From Allacma fusca (taxonomy: Eukaryota > Arthropoda > Collembola > Symphypleona > Sminthuridae): a stretch of DNA of 64,000 nucleotides. The stretch's first letter is position 1, and every line of letters begins with the position of its first letter. The stretch spans positions 34,254,783 to 34,318,782 of the forward strand of contig OX359250.1 in the NCBI GenBank assembly GCA_947179485.1, in the 5' to 3' direction. The translations under genes were made by a program, and so were the position numbers. Below the pieces are notes generated by a model. That model ran no database searches. It worked only from the letters and a program-made list of their open reading frames with translations, and was not told where the DNA came from. This document shows, one piece after another, positions 14,401 to 28,398 of the stretch.

Positions 14401-17400
14401 AAGCTGGACACTCAAGGCTGATGTCCTTTCTAGAATTACCAAAGTTACTGGTTATCATAAAACAGGGACTTAATTTTGTCTGAAACATACTGTATGATTG
14501 TGGAAACGTGTTCATTATCTATGCCCCTTCCTGCATCTATTTTCTTACGATTACTATTCCAAGGCAACATGGTTTTAAACAATATGAGACTGAGTGCAAA
14601 GTACAATACAGGGAAACTGGAATCTCTGGACAAATTCTATGAATGGAAGGTTATGTCCTACTTCTTGAGTAAAGAAAAACCAGCTGGTCAACTTTTGAAC
14701 GACGGTGAAAGATAAACAACCTGAAGTCATATAAAGCTAAACATTTTTTACGGCTTTATGCTGGATCTTCTACATTAGCCTCGTACTTGTAATCTACCAA
14801 AGTGTTAGCATGAACACATGTATGTAGGTAACCCTTTTGGGCTTTAATGACAGCCCAGGTAATGAAGCCGCTAATAGTTTCCAATTATTTCATTTTTTTT
14901 CCCTCAATCAATTATATGTACCTCTTACTCACACTATTTCTCCATCAAAGTAATATAGAAACTAGTAAGTGCGTAGATATTTACTAGAAATAACAAAGAT
15001 CTCTGCATTGCTAGACAAAATTAGTTACTCTAATAATTAGAGACTAACTTTTTTAAAAATAAAATAATAAATACCACAAAACAGCTTTGGCCGACATCCA
15101 GTCTTGTTGCATTTTGATACAGATTATGTAAAATGTCACAGCACTAAAATATAATTATGTATAACAAATCCTTGTGACTTCAGAGTCTTCTATGCATCCC
15201 CGTTATATCCACTGGATATTTTAAACGAGAGCAATCAGTTGGAATTAAATTCAGGAGTCGGAGGAATGGTCAATGAGTTTCTCTTGATTTCTTTTTAAAG
15301 TTCTACACTTTTTTTTCTTTCTTCGCAAATGTCTAGGCAAATTTTTGAAAATGTCACGGGCACAAGAAACCTCCTGCTTTCTGACCGATGTGTGTTGCGT
15401 AAATGAGAAAGATAAACAACAAGTCCATCAATAAGATGCTTTATTGAATAGATGAAAACTATTCGTGCATCAAAAGTGACACACTTTGTCTTGATATTAG
15501 ATCAAAAATTGATAGACAAGTCGACAACACAGCTGAACTTGAACACCTCCTTATTGCACGGTCTCCTTTTCCTCAAGAACTGTGGTTACACTGCTGCTCC
15601 GCTCAGAGTATATAAAGTCCCTGATTTAAAAGTACCCTCGGAGTGTCCAATGCTCACAATAATTATAAACTTCTCTAGGGTAAAAACTATAGAGTTGATT
15701 GACTGAGGAACAATGCCTGACTCAAGTGAGAACTCAGGAGCGAGTGTATTAATACTACTTTGAGGGGATATATAAGTATATATATATATATATATGCCAC
15801 GTCAGGGAAGTACCCACAACAAGTAAATATATACTCCAGAAAGGTTGTAATTAATTTTAGATCACATTGACACACTAAATTTCAAGTTTCTGATTTCATT
15901 TATAAAATTCTCTAGAGAAAATCAGGTCAGAGAAAAATAAATCCCGAATCCCCGTCCTTCTCTCAAATAGTACTTCTTTTTTTTCTTTTTTTTTTGATAA
16001 ATTAGTTTGTAAATAATTATTGTCTACAGTAGTAGTGCTAACGCGCGTCAGGGAACAGTTGCTTTAAAGATGACTTATAAGAAATACTTGTCAAGAGTAC
16101 ATCTATACTGTCATATAGGCCGGTGGAGAGAAAGTGGTGTGTCGACAACTTCACAGTACCACATTACAATTTCCTCTTTTCAGTTTTCATTTAAGTGTAT
16201 ATACAAGCGCCTAGGTTTTGGATTCCTTCATGAATTTCCTTCCTGAATGACGATGACGAGCTCTGATGGGATCCTTCTATATACCAGTAGTGTGGTGTGT
16301 CCAAACAGAGATTGTATTTTGTGAAGATTTTCCCTTTTAATCAAATTCTTCTCCGTCCTTCTAATGCAAGATAGATGTGTGACTATTTCACTTCCCAATT
16401 TCTAATGTCACGACACACTTTGTGTACTGAGTCTTTTATTTTGACACATAATAAGTCCACTCCTCGGTTACTATGGGAAAGGATCAAATCAAAAGTTGGA
16501 AACAACTTGGGTCGTTATTACTATTATGACAACTATCCCACACAAACAGGTAACCAGGAATTTGTTCGGAGGATTTTCAAACGCACCAGTAACTTTACTA
16601 CAATTTTTTATTTGAAAAGACTTCTTCTTCTTCTTCTCGGATATTTAGTCACTCAGGGTGAAAATAATGGTGCGGAAACTTCTCCTCAAAAAAAATAAAA
16701 GCTCAAAAATGTGATTGTACACAAAAGTGCATAGCGTTAGATTTGACTACTGAGGATTCTAGAGAAACCCAGACTACCTCCTTTCAGGTAGATGAATTCT
16801 GTGTGACTGAAGTACCTCTGAAGTTCATAAGTGACGTTTCAAATGGTAAATGAGCAAATGTAAAGTGCATGACTTCATAAAGTCTCAACATTTAAATGAA
16901 CATACATATGTGCCCAACATTTGCTCCTATGTTATCAGGTGGTTATGCTCAGAAACCCTGTATAAGAGAGTATGACCAAACAGGTCGGTCGGTGCTCACT
17001 GCTTATTACAACTAACATCTTCCACCTCTCTACTACAGCTATGTACATAATCCTCTGTATACAGTATACCTATGTGTGTGGTTTACACTTACATGCACAG
17101 ACACACACACACACACACACACACAACCTACTGAGTTACAGCCTGTACTCCAAGTCGAGGTTGATGCTAGCCCTGATTTTCTATTTGTTATCGTATCTGC
17201 ATTCTTTTTATGTATGAATTTTCTCAGGCCACAAAATCGAATTATAATATTCCTTTTCTGATTATGGATTCCCAGTTGAGATATTGTGCAATGACAAACT
17301 AGGAGATAATAGCGGGTATCACAATTAGGGACTTCTTAAATCACGTGCAGTATTTCCTTCTAAGGAACAAACTCTTCGATTACAAGAGAGTTAAAACCGA

Positions 17401-20266
17401 ATTAAAACTTCAATCATTCTAATCGCCTGGAATATCTAATCTAAAAGGAGATTAAGTTAAATTCCTTGAAAACTAGCGTACTTTCCAGAAAATTCTGCCA
17501 TATCTCAACGACTATCCTTTAAATTATTCTCCCACGGCTGTCATTGCCAACAACCGCATAAAATTACATAGTCCACATGAATTATATTTGATGGGCTCCA
17601 CACTAGTTTTCCCAGAGGGACACAGAGAAATCCTGAAAAATTGTAATGCCCAAAGAGATTACTACTTGCTGGAATTAAATTTATTCTGAATTGAGTTCTG
17701 TGAGAATCAATACAAGGAACCTGAGTATTAAATCAAAGTTTCCGGGGAGAGGGTGTGTACACACACTTGAAAATTACATTGTATAATGGGGCTTTTAGCA
17801 GTTGAGAATCTTCCTAAATTATTACCTTTATTTGCCCAATGACTAGATGAAATTCCCGGACAAGTTTATTACGTGTGCTTGGTATATAGTCATATCTCTC
17901 TCACACTCCATGCTAAATCCTACCCCGAACAGCTCAGCTGGCGAGTCACAGTTCGTAGGAAAGTCATCACGCCATTCTACATGACATTTTATCTTTTATG
18001 CATAACCCATAATATTTATCCCTACTATGTATGTATGTATATGGACTGCTAGGATTGCTATAGTAGTAGCTAAAACTTATGTGCACACACATGGGGAAAA
18101 ATAACGACTACAACAAAAAAAAAATGTGTGTATGATACTTTGGCATTGGGCCTCTCATGCATCAAAAGATTGTTGTGCTACTAAACTGCCTTTGTCTGGT
18201 TCGGGAAGTCCAATTTTTTCATAGAGTAGATATAGTAAGTAATATGTAATTATATACTAAAATAGCTTCTTTTGAACTACACGGACAGCTGATTGTGAGA
18301 TCACTCCAACAATAGAGGTAGAAATGATAATAATACAATAAACTACAACATTCCAATCTTACACATTACTAGTAATTACCTGGGCTGCTATAATTTAAAC
18401 TAATACACTAAATGATTTCTGAAACCGGCAAGTCCTTTCTCACCGTTGATACATTGACACCCATGTGTGATTTTCCTCTAGTTTTAGTTTCTTTTTTTTT
18501 CCTGGAACCTCGTTCCTGGTTCTTGTGTAACCAAGAAAAATCCTCATAGATATTACTTGTATTAACAAGGTTTCCCAATCAAAATTAACATGAGCCCAAG
18601 TTCCTACATGAGTTTTACTTTCAGCAATGATTTGATTGTACCTCTTCACAGATCCTCATGTGAGAACAGGGCTCTGAGAGGATGATGAGTCTTCAATGCT
18701 AAACCGACCTTATAGATTTAGTATTTGTACGCCTCCAATCCCTGTATATATAATAGACTGCAGGGCATCTGACATCTACATATGATTAAATACATGGAAA
18801 GACATATGTAGCAACAATGTGACTTGGAAAATGTCTTAAGGTTGAAAACTTGAATGATTTTACAATTAACACCAGCGGGGCTATCTCCACTGGTTGAAGC
18901 GGACTGCATTTACACAACATCCAATTGCTAAGCAATTGATTGCTGTACTGACATACTTGTGAAGTCTTCAAATGGCCGTCATTGCATCAGCATTGTCTTT
19001 TAGCTCTGCTCTTTACTCACAAACATTCGAAAGGGAAGTCAAGGCAATGTAAGGAAGGACGAAACCTGTACGTATCTAACCCAAACACACCAGTACATAT
19101 GTACCTAGCATGGCTACTAACTTCACCCAAACGTCTGGATGCGGAGTCATCAAAAGTAAAGTGAGGTTACTTGCAATGATTCGCAGTTATGCTATATATT
19201 ACAATGAATGATTGTATTTTTTTTTTCGAATCTAAAACTGGCATGAGGCAGATCTACACTGGACTTGTCACACACACACCCGTTCAATGAGACAGATATA
19301 ACCTCATGTGTGTGTGTATGTGTGTGTGAGTGTTGTAGTGACCTGTATGCCTATGAGGAAAATAAAATAGAGACAGAAGTACACATACAAATGAATGAAT
19401 CTTGGGATCATATAGACATTAGCCATCCTACAATTATTACTATACCTTCCCTTTCCTAAATGACAAATATGACGATGCCTCTGCCTCAGTTGGGCTCATA
19501 TCTGTGTTTGTGCAAAGTTTTAGAAGAGCCTGCCAAAAAAAAAGTATGCGTACATACATACATACACACACACACACAAACACATACGTCAGTAGCGCGA
19601 CAAACACATGAATGACCAGGTGAGGAGTACATATGTATGTAACGTCCCTGCTAAATATTCATGATTAACTCGTACATACTTTTTTTCTGTACTCCGCTAC
19701 ATAAACCGTAGATGCTAAAAGTTCTTTACTCTTCAAAGAGGACCTATATTTCTGTATAGCATGTCTTATTCCCAGTCGTCCTCGTCCAGAGGTAGAAATC
19801 TCAATTGAGGTTCCCCTTTAGTACTCATTTAAATTTCAAAACTACCCTGCATGACATGTGCGTGAAATAATGAGTGTCTTTACCATCCACGAATTATTAT
19901 TTCCATTTTTACATGAAAACCAAGGCACGAATCACTTGTCTTGTCCAATCCCAACTCAATTCAGAAATATAAGGTAGAGATTACAAAAAAAAACAACTAC
20001 CTTTACTTCAAGAAAGTCGCCCAAACGTGTGTGTTAAGAAATGTTCATTACAAAATGTGTACCACTACTGCTAATATCATCATAATTGCACATGAGAAAT
20101 GCTTTGTAAATGAAGTTGAGCAACAAAGACTTTTACTTGAAGTGTGACTCGGTTTATCTGTTACAGCCCATGTGATGTGTATATATGTATGAGTGCCTGT
20201 GTGTATAGCTTTATTGGAGATACTCAGGGATGGGATGAGTGAGATCATATATATCTACGCACGCAT

Positions 20267-20297
<31 letters not shown>

Positions 20298-23200
20298 CAC
20301 ACACACACACACATAGGAGCTCATAAGTCAAATTATTTCATTGCCCTTATTCTTACATCACCCAAAAAAAGAAACACTTGGCACCCATCCCGTTCTTCCC
20401 TTATTCTCCTATTCCACATGCATACCTACATATTTGAACGCTTGACTCTGAAATGACTTTAGAATTTAGCCAGAATATCAATGATAAAGATAACGTCAAT
20501 GACAGCATCACACACCCCTGACTCAGTTTTGGTCATTATCACTGATATAAACTTCTGATTACATCCACTGAACTGTGGTCATACATATACGGAGTCAATA
20601 CTCAGGACCATATCATATGTTGAAATCATTTTGGATAAGTACCGTCGTAAGGGTGATGTCTGAGTGAGGTGAATGCTTTCTTACGGACAATGAATGACTG
20701 TGTAACAAATCCGTATGAAAAAAAGGGGAAATACATTAATCCCAAAAAAGTGTACGGTTCCTTGAAGCTATGGGTTTTTGTCTTGCCCAAAAATCCTGCA
20801 GCACGATCGACGTGCATTTAACACAGGGTTTATTCACATGTACGAGAGAATCACACCACCACACAACTCTAGGCACGCCTTAGGAATGAGCCAATGAGAG
20901 GAAGGAAAGGGCTGACGTCAGACTCAGAGCCCACAGCAGTCTTTTTCCGACCGGCGAACCAAAATGATAGTAAAGCCGCGGTGCATTTTTATTATTATTA
21001 TTTGTATGTGTATATATATATACATACATATGGTTCCTTCCTTTGCAAGTAGACATATATATATATGTCGCATGCCCAAGTAATTTTCATCGTTGGACAC
21101 AACGGACACAGTGGACAACTTTCGGCACGGAAAAGTTTCCTCTGGTCAGTGAACATATGAACAGGGCCAATCAGAACCCACTGTTTTTGATACTGACAAG
21201 CTACAGCTTTTTCACTACTACTGAATTAAATATGTAAATGTCGTCTGAGGATTTTGCTTGTGAATTTAGTATGTGAGATTAGTATGTAAATGTGAATACA
21301 TTAGGAACGTATAGAAGCATGTAATGCAGTTTTTATATTTACCTTATAATCAAAAACAAGTTCCTGACATTTTTTTTATAGCAAAATCCCCCTATCAAAA
21401 AGATTGTTGGGGATGAAATATTTACAGGTGCACTTTGTCATTTTGTTGCATGATGTTAGGACGGAGTATATTGCCAAAATCAATATACTGTTTTGTTTTA
21501 TGTTTTAATTGTTAAATTGTATGTTTCCTTTTTTTTCTCTCCCTGAGTTCAACAATACAGACAGGCCATATAGTGACGACTGCATTGGAGGATGTACCCT
21601 TGCAAAGCTGCAGTGTGGGGTGCAAAAAAAAAATGGTCACAGAACAGTAAATCATCCTAACAATCATTGGAGTAACCTATGCTTGAAGAGAGCTGAGATG
21701 CTGGCATGTAAGTAAGAATGCATTCACCAGAAACAGGAAACAGTCCGAGACAAGGTATAATCAAATAGAATTCTATGCAATTCAAGAGGCAATTTACTCC
21801 TAGGAAGATTCTGTCCGTATAAATATAAAAGTTTATATAATTTTAAACACATACTAAGTTGCCTATTTACATATATGTGTCTCTTCATTACGAAAGTAAA
21901 AACCCAGTGTTATAGTTTCTTACGACACTCAATAGAAAAACTCTAACTATAGGGACATTATTGTGTACACTTATAAATCTGGGATTTCCATTTTCAGAAC
22001 GACAATACATATACTATTATTACCAATTATACAAATACAATGCATGCACCTTCACACGGAGGCTGGTAGTGATTACACCTTTGGAAATAATGTGGGAGAC
22101 TGCATTTACTCCAAGTAGTGCATTTTCATGATCAGGATAACTCTGGGGATTTACAGTCCTCACAAACAAATACTTATATGGAAGTAGTATAACAAAAACA
22201 ACCCACTGTGGGTACTTCAACTCTCAACTCTATTATACAACCCGGAGCTAATTTCACACCAATCTAGTTTGATAAATCCTGACATTCCTGGTAGTTGTTT
22301 TTAAGCTTCACATTCATTTAATTCATAATCACTTAAGTAGCTGTGACGCTCAGAGGAGGAATTATAATAGCTCAGCATCCGTACCCTATGCAAGTGCATG
22401 ACTGGATGCATTGACCATGGCTGATGTGTTCTAAAAGGTTACATCATCTATTTAAATTAAGGCATCCTGGAAATTCCACTCAGACTTCTCTATACAGTCC
22501 GTCTCACGTATTGATTAATTTAAAATTTCTTTAAAAAAAAATTACAAAGGAAGCGAAATATTTGGTGAGTCAATAAAAAAGACTGAAGAATTTTCCAAGC
22601 ATTGTTCCAGGAAAGAGTTTAGACTTTTTACTTGGATTAAATTTCAGTCTCTTTCATTAGCATTGTGCTAAAAACAAAGAGCAATTGTGATAATCACGTC
22701 CCTATGAAAACGTCCCCTATACTTCTACAATCACTTGCTCCACTCTGACTAACACTGTACAAATACATGATCAGGGTGACAAATGGACGCTCATGGCATT
22801 TATATATGCTGTGGTGATGTGTGTACACTGATTATTTCATCCAATAAATTGAACAGGATTAGAGTATGTAGACATGATGTTCAGACTCAATAAATGTGGA
22901 AAACTTGTGCTATAGTCACTAGTCACACTATACAAACACCACCAGCTACAGCAATACCTGATTCAATGTCATTTACCGGCGGATTTAATAGTAAAATTAA
23001 TAAACTTGTAGACAAGTCCCTACGAAATCAATACAGCGGATCAGATAAAAAGAACGTGTAAAACGCTATCAACTTTCAGGGGAGAAACGCAATAAAATCC
23101 AGGATGCTTCGTCAGATTTGGAATCATAATTTGAATTTACGAATTCCAAATATCACTTCCAATGGGCATATATCCCCAGACTATACCCCTCTAGTATCAA

Positions 23201-26200
23201 TTCCTCATCAGTGTAGTAATAATTGTAGAGTACTAGTATTTAACTACGAGAATTAATGGGTAATTCAACATGACATATTCCCACCGAGGTACATCCCAGA
23301 GACAAAAAAAATGCCTTCAGATAAAAGTTAATGATAATAAAACATAAAATGTAACAAATAAGAATTTTTTTCCACAGCCGATTGAGAAAATGTTTTGTTA
23401 GAAGTGTAGTGGCAAGACCGGTCCATATGAGAGATTTTAATTGTAAGTTTATTAAATATACACTTTCAGGCCATAAACTGACAGTGCCTTTACAAGGAGG
23501 CTTGAACCTGTTATTAGCTCCAATAGAAAGGCCTATCTGTAGTTCAGTGTCGTTACAGATGAGCATAAGGTGGAAGTATGCGGATCATAGAAAGAAACCT
23601 CTGGCAATTTCCAATCTTCAAAGGAAAGGAAATCAAAAAGGACTCGAAAAGTATTTGTGTGAGTACTGAGTACTGTACAGACAATATGTACGGCACAATA
23701 CTCTCTTACAGGGAGCACCTATGTCGTTACAGCTCACAGTCCTATAGTTGATAGGGTGATCATGATCATAATCAAGTTGACTTACTATACTCAGGGATTA
23801 TATAGTAAGTAGATATAGTATCACCTCACCAAATAAAATTGTCTATGGTAATAACACAACATATACACGCTATAATATTAGTTGTACAGGGGCGGAGGTA
23901 GAGGTTATGTACTTTGTGCTGTGTCCCTTCGCCCCAAGAAATAGGTTAGGAGACTCTAGAGTGAGCAAAGGTGAGTACGGACAGAATACATATAAGAATC
24001 CATTCGTTTCAATAAAATTTAATAAGCTAATTACAACCCCTGACTATATAGATACAGGTAATCCTTTGTGCATGTATGCAAACAATAGAGCATTCATACT
24101 ATAAGGAAATTAGTAAAGGACGATTTCATTGCAACCAGCACATATGTATGTAGACCATGTAAAGAAATATGTCTATGTGTATGCAATGCAACACTGAACG
24201 AAGACCTGTGATTTTGTCATATGAAACAATGACTGTGTGAAGCAATAACTCACCAATATGAGCATTTCATAAGAAACTATACACACCTACAAATCTCCCA
24301 TGCTACATGAGTCGGAAAGCTGATACGAGTTTAACTCCATACGTGAGACTATGAGTACTTGTTAACATAAAATAATTGTGGTTGCACTTGCAATAGTAAT
24401 TAAATACACTTGGCCAAATTCCTTTCATAATTTGCCAAAAAGTTGCAAAAGGAGAAGAAAAAAAAAGGGTTGAGGATACAAAAAGTGGGGAGAGTGCAAA
24501 CAAATTATTAAATTTTATCATACTTCATTGAATTACTGTGTATTGAAAAATTGAGAGTGTTCTAAAAGGTTTAGTATTCCACACCATGGGGGTGAAGGAA
24601 ACGGGAAATTGCAATACTTGAAAAGTTAATTCGCAATTTATTTTGGCAAAGAGCAGTAAGAAAGATGCTGAAGAGCCTGACTATATACGATGAGATGATA
24701 TGAAATTTATAAAAAAATTCGCTAGCCCATATTTTTTTGACTGTTTTGATTCGATAGTTATTTTTATACTAGGAACCCCATGGCCTATGCAAAATTTCCC
24801 CATCTCAACACTTATTAAGCCTCTCTCCTATATACTAATATATCCTTACCCTACACATTTTAAACCTGGCACCTTCTCAAATATTGAAATGTAAATGCAC
24901 TCTTTTGAACGAGGAACTAAAGGACTTGCTATAGAGCTTCCTTCACGACAACACTTATATAATTACATATATAAAATCTGGATTATTATACCTATTAGTA
25001 GTTCTCTCTGGGTGAGATTATATGTCACAATGTACTGTATATAAGAAAAGGAAGTGCGGGTATTTACAGAAGTTTGTCTGCTTTTGAGGTAATTCGGGCT
25101 CACTCATCATAAACGTGCTCCCGATTGTAACACAGCGACAAAACACGCTCCATGCACATGATAATCCCAACCTACTGCCAAACCCCTGATGAAATCTTCT
25201 TCGTAAAGCTTTCATCATTATGAGACTCCGCATGCACATCATTCAATGGACCCATTCCTCTCTTTAAGTAATTGTAAGCACAGCCTGCATGTATGCACAT
25301 TTTATTTTACCCTATTCCAAGAAATAAAATCTTTCGATCATAAATTGTGGATTCTGTAGAAACTGTGAATGTATTTCCTAGACAGCTCTATGCACAAGTA
25401 GTCACAATATGAAGTGTTATTTGTCCAAATTGCTGCGCCTGTTTAAGGTGGAATGTGTTTTCCTCTTGACGACATCCATACACAAAAAATGTATTTATCA
25501 AGCTCTATTCCGTCGTTCTCCATTGCGTAATGCTCCACTTGAAATTTTTTGGCACAAACAGACTTGTCGTGGATGCGTTCCGAACACGCATCACAATGAG
25601 ACAAAAAAGTCGCAGTAAACTTTTAAAAAAATATACTGTAATTTGGTATTGGTCATATGTAATCTTGTGACCACATCAAGGACGGAGATGATGCAGAGCC
25701 GATGAGTGTTTACAGCATGTATGTATGTAGATACTGATAATCAGTAGGAGTAGGGCTCTAGTAATTGTAACTGTTTTCGGAAACTGCGTTCGTCCACAGA
25801 ATTTTACAGGTCAAGGAAGTGCTCTCATTTAGTAGATTTAAAATGATAGGCTACTTTCGTGTCCGCGTCATTCCTCCTATGTTCAAATATACTCAGCCTT
25901 AATCCGGAGAGTATGAGGGAAAATGAAGGGAAACTAGACCTGGGCCCTGAAGTGGGGTCAAAGAAAGGCCTGAAATGTAGAGAGTAATTTTAATACCTTC
26001 CAATTTTAGACAACCATTGCGGTTTACAACTTACAACATTGTACTGGGACTATGGGACAGTTAAAATTATTGTAAGCCCCTGGTACAGCTACAATAATTC
26101 AGCCGGCCTGGGAAGGTACAGGTAAACGAGTGCATCCCAACCTCACAGTTTTTAACCTGTAAGTCCACTTTCACAAAATTCTGTGTTCCATTTAGATGCC

Positions 26201-28398
26201 TTTAAATTAACGAGACGAGCTGGTTGCTCTGGGACCTGAACAAGTCTTTTTAACTGTGCATTTAATTATGGTCTATTAAGGTTAGATACTTTAAATTAAT
26301 TATTGACAATAGGACCATGGGAATGCTATGAGTCAGCAAATGTTAAATCAGATCGATTTTTATAATATAATTGAAGCAAATATCCCTGTACCGGGGAAAT
26401 GTTACCTTGAAATAGCAATTGTTTTGTCCCAAGTCCGGGCTCAGTAGAAACCATGATCATACGTGTTCCTATACTGTAATTTGTTTTTCTCCGAACTGAG
26501 CACCGCTGGCTCGAGCTGTATACGTATAGGTACGTGTACAAAATACATATGGGAACGTATGAGTGTGTTCCTGAGAAATCGTTACAACTGCATAGGCACT
26601 ACTAGGAACCCGTCATAGTGCAGTAAGACACGGGTACATACGGGTAACGACATACTCCGGCAAAGAACCGACTTGCCCGAAAACTAGTCTGTGACAATGT
26701 ACAATGGGACATGCGCTATGCTCTACCTGAGCCTCCAAAATCCTCTGCGGTTACTTTTCATACATACATTAAATATTTATCCAAAAGGGAGTGTTTATTG
26801 AACAAATATGAAATACACCAAATGCTCGAGACAAGCCAGAAAATCCACAGAGGCTCTCAACTGAAGCTGAATAAGTTGAGCCCGTCAGTATATTCTTATT
26901 TGTAAGGAATGCTTTAAAATCCCTGTCTAAATTAGTTGCAAGAAAAGTCCAAGAATTGGAAGGAAATGCCAGCCAAAGTAGGACAATTCTAATTGTAAGT
27001 AGGCGTATCTATGATTCATACACATGCAAATAAGGCAAAAGGTTTCATCAGACCTGATCGACACTATCGATTAGTACACTCACAATATGAATTCTAGTAT
27101 TTACTGGAAGAACCGGAATAATTCAACTCCATTTGTACATGGGATCCCTACATTAACCACATCTGGAGTAGAATCTCATATTTATCTTGAGAGTGAAGAG
27201 GCAAAATGAACTAATCCATCTTCGATTAAAATCCCAATATATATCTCCATCCAACATTTATCTTTAAATGTGGCATCTACTTCAGTCCGCCGTTACTCAG
27301 ATCTCCACGTAGATCATTTTACTGTCATTTTGATCGAAATGTTCATTTTGCCTCTTCACCCCCCGATACGCTCCTGACTTTCAATAGGGTCAATCAGAAT
27401 CAGTGACAGTTGCATTCCCCACATGTACCTGTATAATTACATACAGAGATAACCATAATTAATTAAATATGCACTTGCTCACATCCAACCCATCAGCATG
27501 TCAATACATTCTAATCAAATCATCCCTTTACGACGTCCACCTGTAAGTGAAATATTGTCCCACCAATAACAATCCCGCACCTGTCCTTTACAACTAACTT
27601 GACCCAGGCCAAGGGAAAATATTCAAGGTCCATCAAGACACATTTTTTCCCCTCCACTAAATTATCCCCTAGTAAAATCATTAACAAAATTTATTTTACT
27701 CAAAAAACACTATACTCACTGAACAAATCGAGAAAATGATCCTTGGAATTTTCTACAATGTTTTCCCATGCTCTAGTAATTTCACCTTAAATCAGGAACT
27801 ACTCAAATTCCCACTATCCTTCCTACACAAGGTTAGACATACTTATACTTCAGACCTACAATAAATCCCAACTCCATTTAATACATACATTTTTAAATGT
27901 AATAATTACCACACACACACACAGAGACTGCATATATCACAGTTTGATACAGTCGGCACACCTCCAGGAAAAAATACGTTCCCTCAATGGCTTACATACT
28001 CTCCTACGTTATGCAATTCCAAAGCATACAAATCAAAACTACACAGAGATTTCTAAATATTACTTTTGTACCCATTAATTACCATTATGCAACAATACAC
28101 CCATTATGACTACTGTCTCAGTACGGTTGTCATCTCAATACAAAAACTATTTCAGTCCCTGATGCTGCTGTCAGGAAAAAAAAAAACCCCCGAAAGTTTT
28201 GAAACATCACTATAGACTTGACAGCCGTTGATCGTTTCTTATTCCTCCCTTCATCCAAATGACTAATTAATAACTCTATAAAAAATTAAATTTAAAAATA
28301 TAATTTATCTTCACAAACCTGGAATTAGACTCATCTCCACTAACGCCACTGTCTCCCATGATGTTGTCATTGTAGCAAACTCCACTCAAGTTATCCAT
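11416..28398 (-). CDS. MID1IP1: Spot14 family protein, MID1-interacting protein 1 homologue
   Basis: Three coding exons on the minus strand: 28398-28319, 12986-12484, 11594-11416; 80+503+179 = 762 nt, or 253 residues plus TAA. Junction phases fit exactly (2+1, then 1+2). Exon 1 encodes an acidic Gly/Ser-rich leader beginning MDNLSGVCYNDN. Exon 2 carries the N-terminal S14 segment (LLSTMERFVQTVDDMNETI, then VPCRLMDLKF, near residues 59-88) and the second core helix (LFQFYSMLNTVKNDLMWG, near 123-140). A Ser/Gln/Thr-rich linker follows. Exon 3 gives the terminal helix HHHLSGLQQCLRDL then YVTTRYNSDLGG. In vertebrates Spot14 and MID1IP1 promote lipogenesis by assisting acetyl-CoA carboxylase polymerisation, and MID1IP1 also binds Midline-1; whether this holds here is inference. 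It is longer than the vertebrate proteins because of the leader and linker. Intron 1 is unusually large (15.3 kb). The family call is secure. Confidence 0.93.
15777..15795. repeat. (TA)n microsatellite
   Basis: Simple alternating TA run inside the MID1IP1 intron. Confidence 0.85.
16490..16920 (+). repeat. duplicated block A (intronic copy)
   Basis: Diverged direct copy of roughly 57685-58092. Shared stretches include TAACCAGGAATTTGTTC, CACAAAAGTGCATAGCGT and GTAAAGTGCATGACTTCA, in the same order with small indels. Both members are non-coding. The limits are approximate. Confidence 0.85.
17101..17126. repeat. (AC)n microsatellite
   Basis: About 13 AC repeats inside the MID1IP1 intron. Confidence 0.9.
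19217..20000 (+). repeat. duplicated block B (intronic copy)
   Basis: Diverged direct copy of about 52958-53585. Both start at a poly(T) run and share CCTTCCCTTTCCTAAATGAC, GACATGTGCGTGAAATAATG and CTTGTCCAATCCCAACTCAA. The intronic member carries about 100 extra bp with (TACA)n/(CA)n microsatellites (around 19.47-19.58 kb) that the other member lacks, so it has expanded or the other has lost the segment. Confidence 0.9.
20266..20314. repeat. interrupted (AC)n microsatellite
   Basis: Two AC runs split by a TAG interruption, inside the MID1IP1 intron. Related TG/CA runs lie at about 19302-19330 and 19560-19582. Confidence 0.9.
20913..20920. promoter_or_regulatory. palindromic CRE-like site TGACGTCA
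   Basis: Full 8-bp consensus for CREB/ATF-type bZIP factors in the MID1IP1 intron, with an inverted-CCAAT-like CCAATGAGAG about 20 bp upstream, in a locally GC-richer segment. It could be part of an intronic enhancer. One octamer alone is weak evidence. Confidence 0.3.
27193..27359. mobile_element. MITE-like element with perfect 19-bp inverted ends
   Basis: GTGAAGAGGCAAAATGAAC at 27193-27211 recurs as its exact reverse complement at 27341-27359. Just inside each end a second imperfect match follows (TTCGATTAAAAT versus TTCGATCAAAAT in inverted orientation). The 167-bp body encodes nothing. No clear target-site duplication flanks it, so it may instead be a hairpin-forming sequence. A related GTGAAGAGGCAAAATG motif occurs at 45.55 kb. 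Confidence 0.5.

Larger units (their letters stand above)
12987..28318 (-). other. 15.3-kb intron 1 of the MID1IP1 homologue
   Basis: Minus-strand donor GTTTGT (28318-28313) and acceptor TTTCCACAG (ending at 12987). The interior holds (AT)n, (CA)n and (TG)n runs, a palindromic cAMP-response-element-like octamer, a short element with inverted ends at 27.2-27.4 kb, and two stretches (blocks A and B) with diverged copies at 53-58 kb. No nested gene could be supported: the open frames are short, low-complexity or lack exon borders. Confidence 0.8.

Noticed and set aside
16375..16698. 107-codon plus-strand frame in the MID1IP1 intron overlapping block A
   Set aside because: Block A's distal copy does not preserve the frame (indels and stops), so the shared sequence is not under coding constraint.
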